Assembly: GCA_017743605.1 (NCBI GenBank)
Contig: JAGHYO010000148.1
Span: 1-5,813 of the forward strand
Source: Thermoflexus sp.
Lineage (GTDB): Bacteria > Chloroflexota > Anaerolineae > Thermoflexales > Thermoflexaceae
DNA length: 5,813 nt
Direction of reading: 5' to 3'
Position numbers and translations under genes: made by a program. The notes below the pieces were generated by a model, which was not told the origin of the DNA, searched no databases, and saw only the letters and a list, made by a program, of their open reading frames with translations. This document shows, one piece after another, positions 5,375 through 5,813 of the stretch (its first letter is position 1; every line of letters begins with the position of its first letter).

Positions 5375-5813
5375 TCCAGCGCCTCCTCACAGATCGATCG
5401 GAACCCGCAGGCCCGGCAGCGGGCCGGGATGGAATGGGAACGATGTGCTTCTCCGCATGCCAGATCTCGCCGCATGGCCTCCAGGACACGGAGCAGCTCC
5501 TCCCGCAGCGCCCCCGTGTAATCCACCCGGAAGGTCCGGTCCCGGTAGCGGATCAGCCCGTAGGGCGGGCGCTCCCCCATGGCCTCCTCCACTAACAGGC
5601 AGTAGGCGGCCAGCTGCAAGCGGTGGGAATCGTAGGGCCGCGCCGGGGCGGATGCGGATTTGATTTCCACCGGTATGAGCCCCTCCGGGCGACGGATCAA
5701 AACATCTGGCCGCCCGCTCAAACCGTAACGGGGCGCCCGCAGCACCACGGAGGGATGCCCGCCGAGGTCCTCGGCGACCACGGCCCCGCCGGGCAGGCCC
5801 GCCATCCGCCGGA
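5371..5813 (-). CDS. Cas4/RecB-like PD-(D/E)XK nuclease, N-terminus beyond window
   Basis: The frame is open to the window edge. Counting from an internal ATG at 5805, it shows the PD-(D/E)XK nuclease core: GRPDVLI (D34), PVEIKS (E47, K49) and the RecB-type helix motif QLAAY (Q64, Y68). A C-terminal C-x2-C-x5-C (C130, C133, C139) matches the three distal cysteines of the Fe-S cluster in Cas4 and Dna2/AddB-like nucleases. The fourth cysteine normally sits before the nuclease core and is not in the visible part. With the open frame, this suggests some 40-60 further N-terminal residues outside the window, so 5805 is probably not the true start. Expected activity is 5'-3' single-strand exonuclease or DNA end processing. 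No CRISPR array or cas1/cas2 is in the window, so a stand-alone role is possible. Its stop overlaps the mntA start (ATGA), linking it to the toxin-antitoxin pair. Confidence 0.87.
   Translation of the reverse strand, partial: RRMAGLPGGAVVAEDLGGHPSVVLRAPRYGLSGRPDVLIRRPEGLIPVEIKSASAPARPYDSHRLQLAAYCLLVEEAMGERPPYGLIRYRDRTFRVDYTGALREELLRVLEAMRRDLACGEAHRSHSIPARCRACGFRSICEEALE
5382..5388 (-). promoter_or_regulatory. Strong Shine-Dalgarno of mntA
   Basis: GAGGAGG on the minus strand lies 7 nt before the mntA ATG at 5374, within the last codons of the nuclease gene. It is the best ribosome binding site in the window and implies substantial antitoxin synthesis from a shared transcript. Confidence 0.7.

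Overview
The window is GC-rich (roughly two thirds G+C by eye), densely packed bacterial chromosome. Protein style and gene content would fit a thermophilic Chloroflexota-like bacterium (Thermoflexus/Anaerolineae type), but this is a guess from general appearance; no rRNA or other taxonomic marker is present.

Left part (1-3411), all on the minus strand, reads as one four-gene housekeeping operon. From its promoter at about 3453-3481 it runs: an M29-family metallo-aminopeptidase, a cysteine-rich YkgJ/DUF3109-like protein, queA (tRNA queuosine biosynthesis), and sfsA, whose C-terminal end is cut by the window start. Spacing is tight (32 nt, a 38-nt overlap, 11 nt), so co-transcription and translational coupling are likely. 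The genes are not obviously one pathway.

Middle part (3551-4512) is a decay zone. It holds an enoyl-CoA hydratase/isomerase pseudogene on the plus strand, recognisable over most of its length but broken by three in-frame stops and one frameshift. Its 3' end runs straight into a cluster of GTAG-headed REP-like palindromes in alternating orientation (4205-4468). The cluster is organised like a BIME, with two head-to-head REP pairs that share the same 14-nt linker length and lie exactly 102 bp apart.

Right part (4513-5813), minus strand, is a defence/toxin-antitoxin type operon: a Cas4/RecB-like PD-(D/E)XK nuclease (N-terminus beyond the window), an MntA-type minimal nucleotidyltransferase antitoxin and a HepT-type HEPN toxin. 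The genes overlap (ATGA, then 17 nt), each downstream start has a good Shine-Dalgarno sequence, and the catalytic motifs of both TA partners are intact. The last two thirds of hepT is strikingly AT-rich (about 37% G+C by hand count, against about 62% in its first 120 bp), which suggests a mosaic or recently acquired segment. I see no CRISPR array, tRNA, rRNA or transposase gene.
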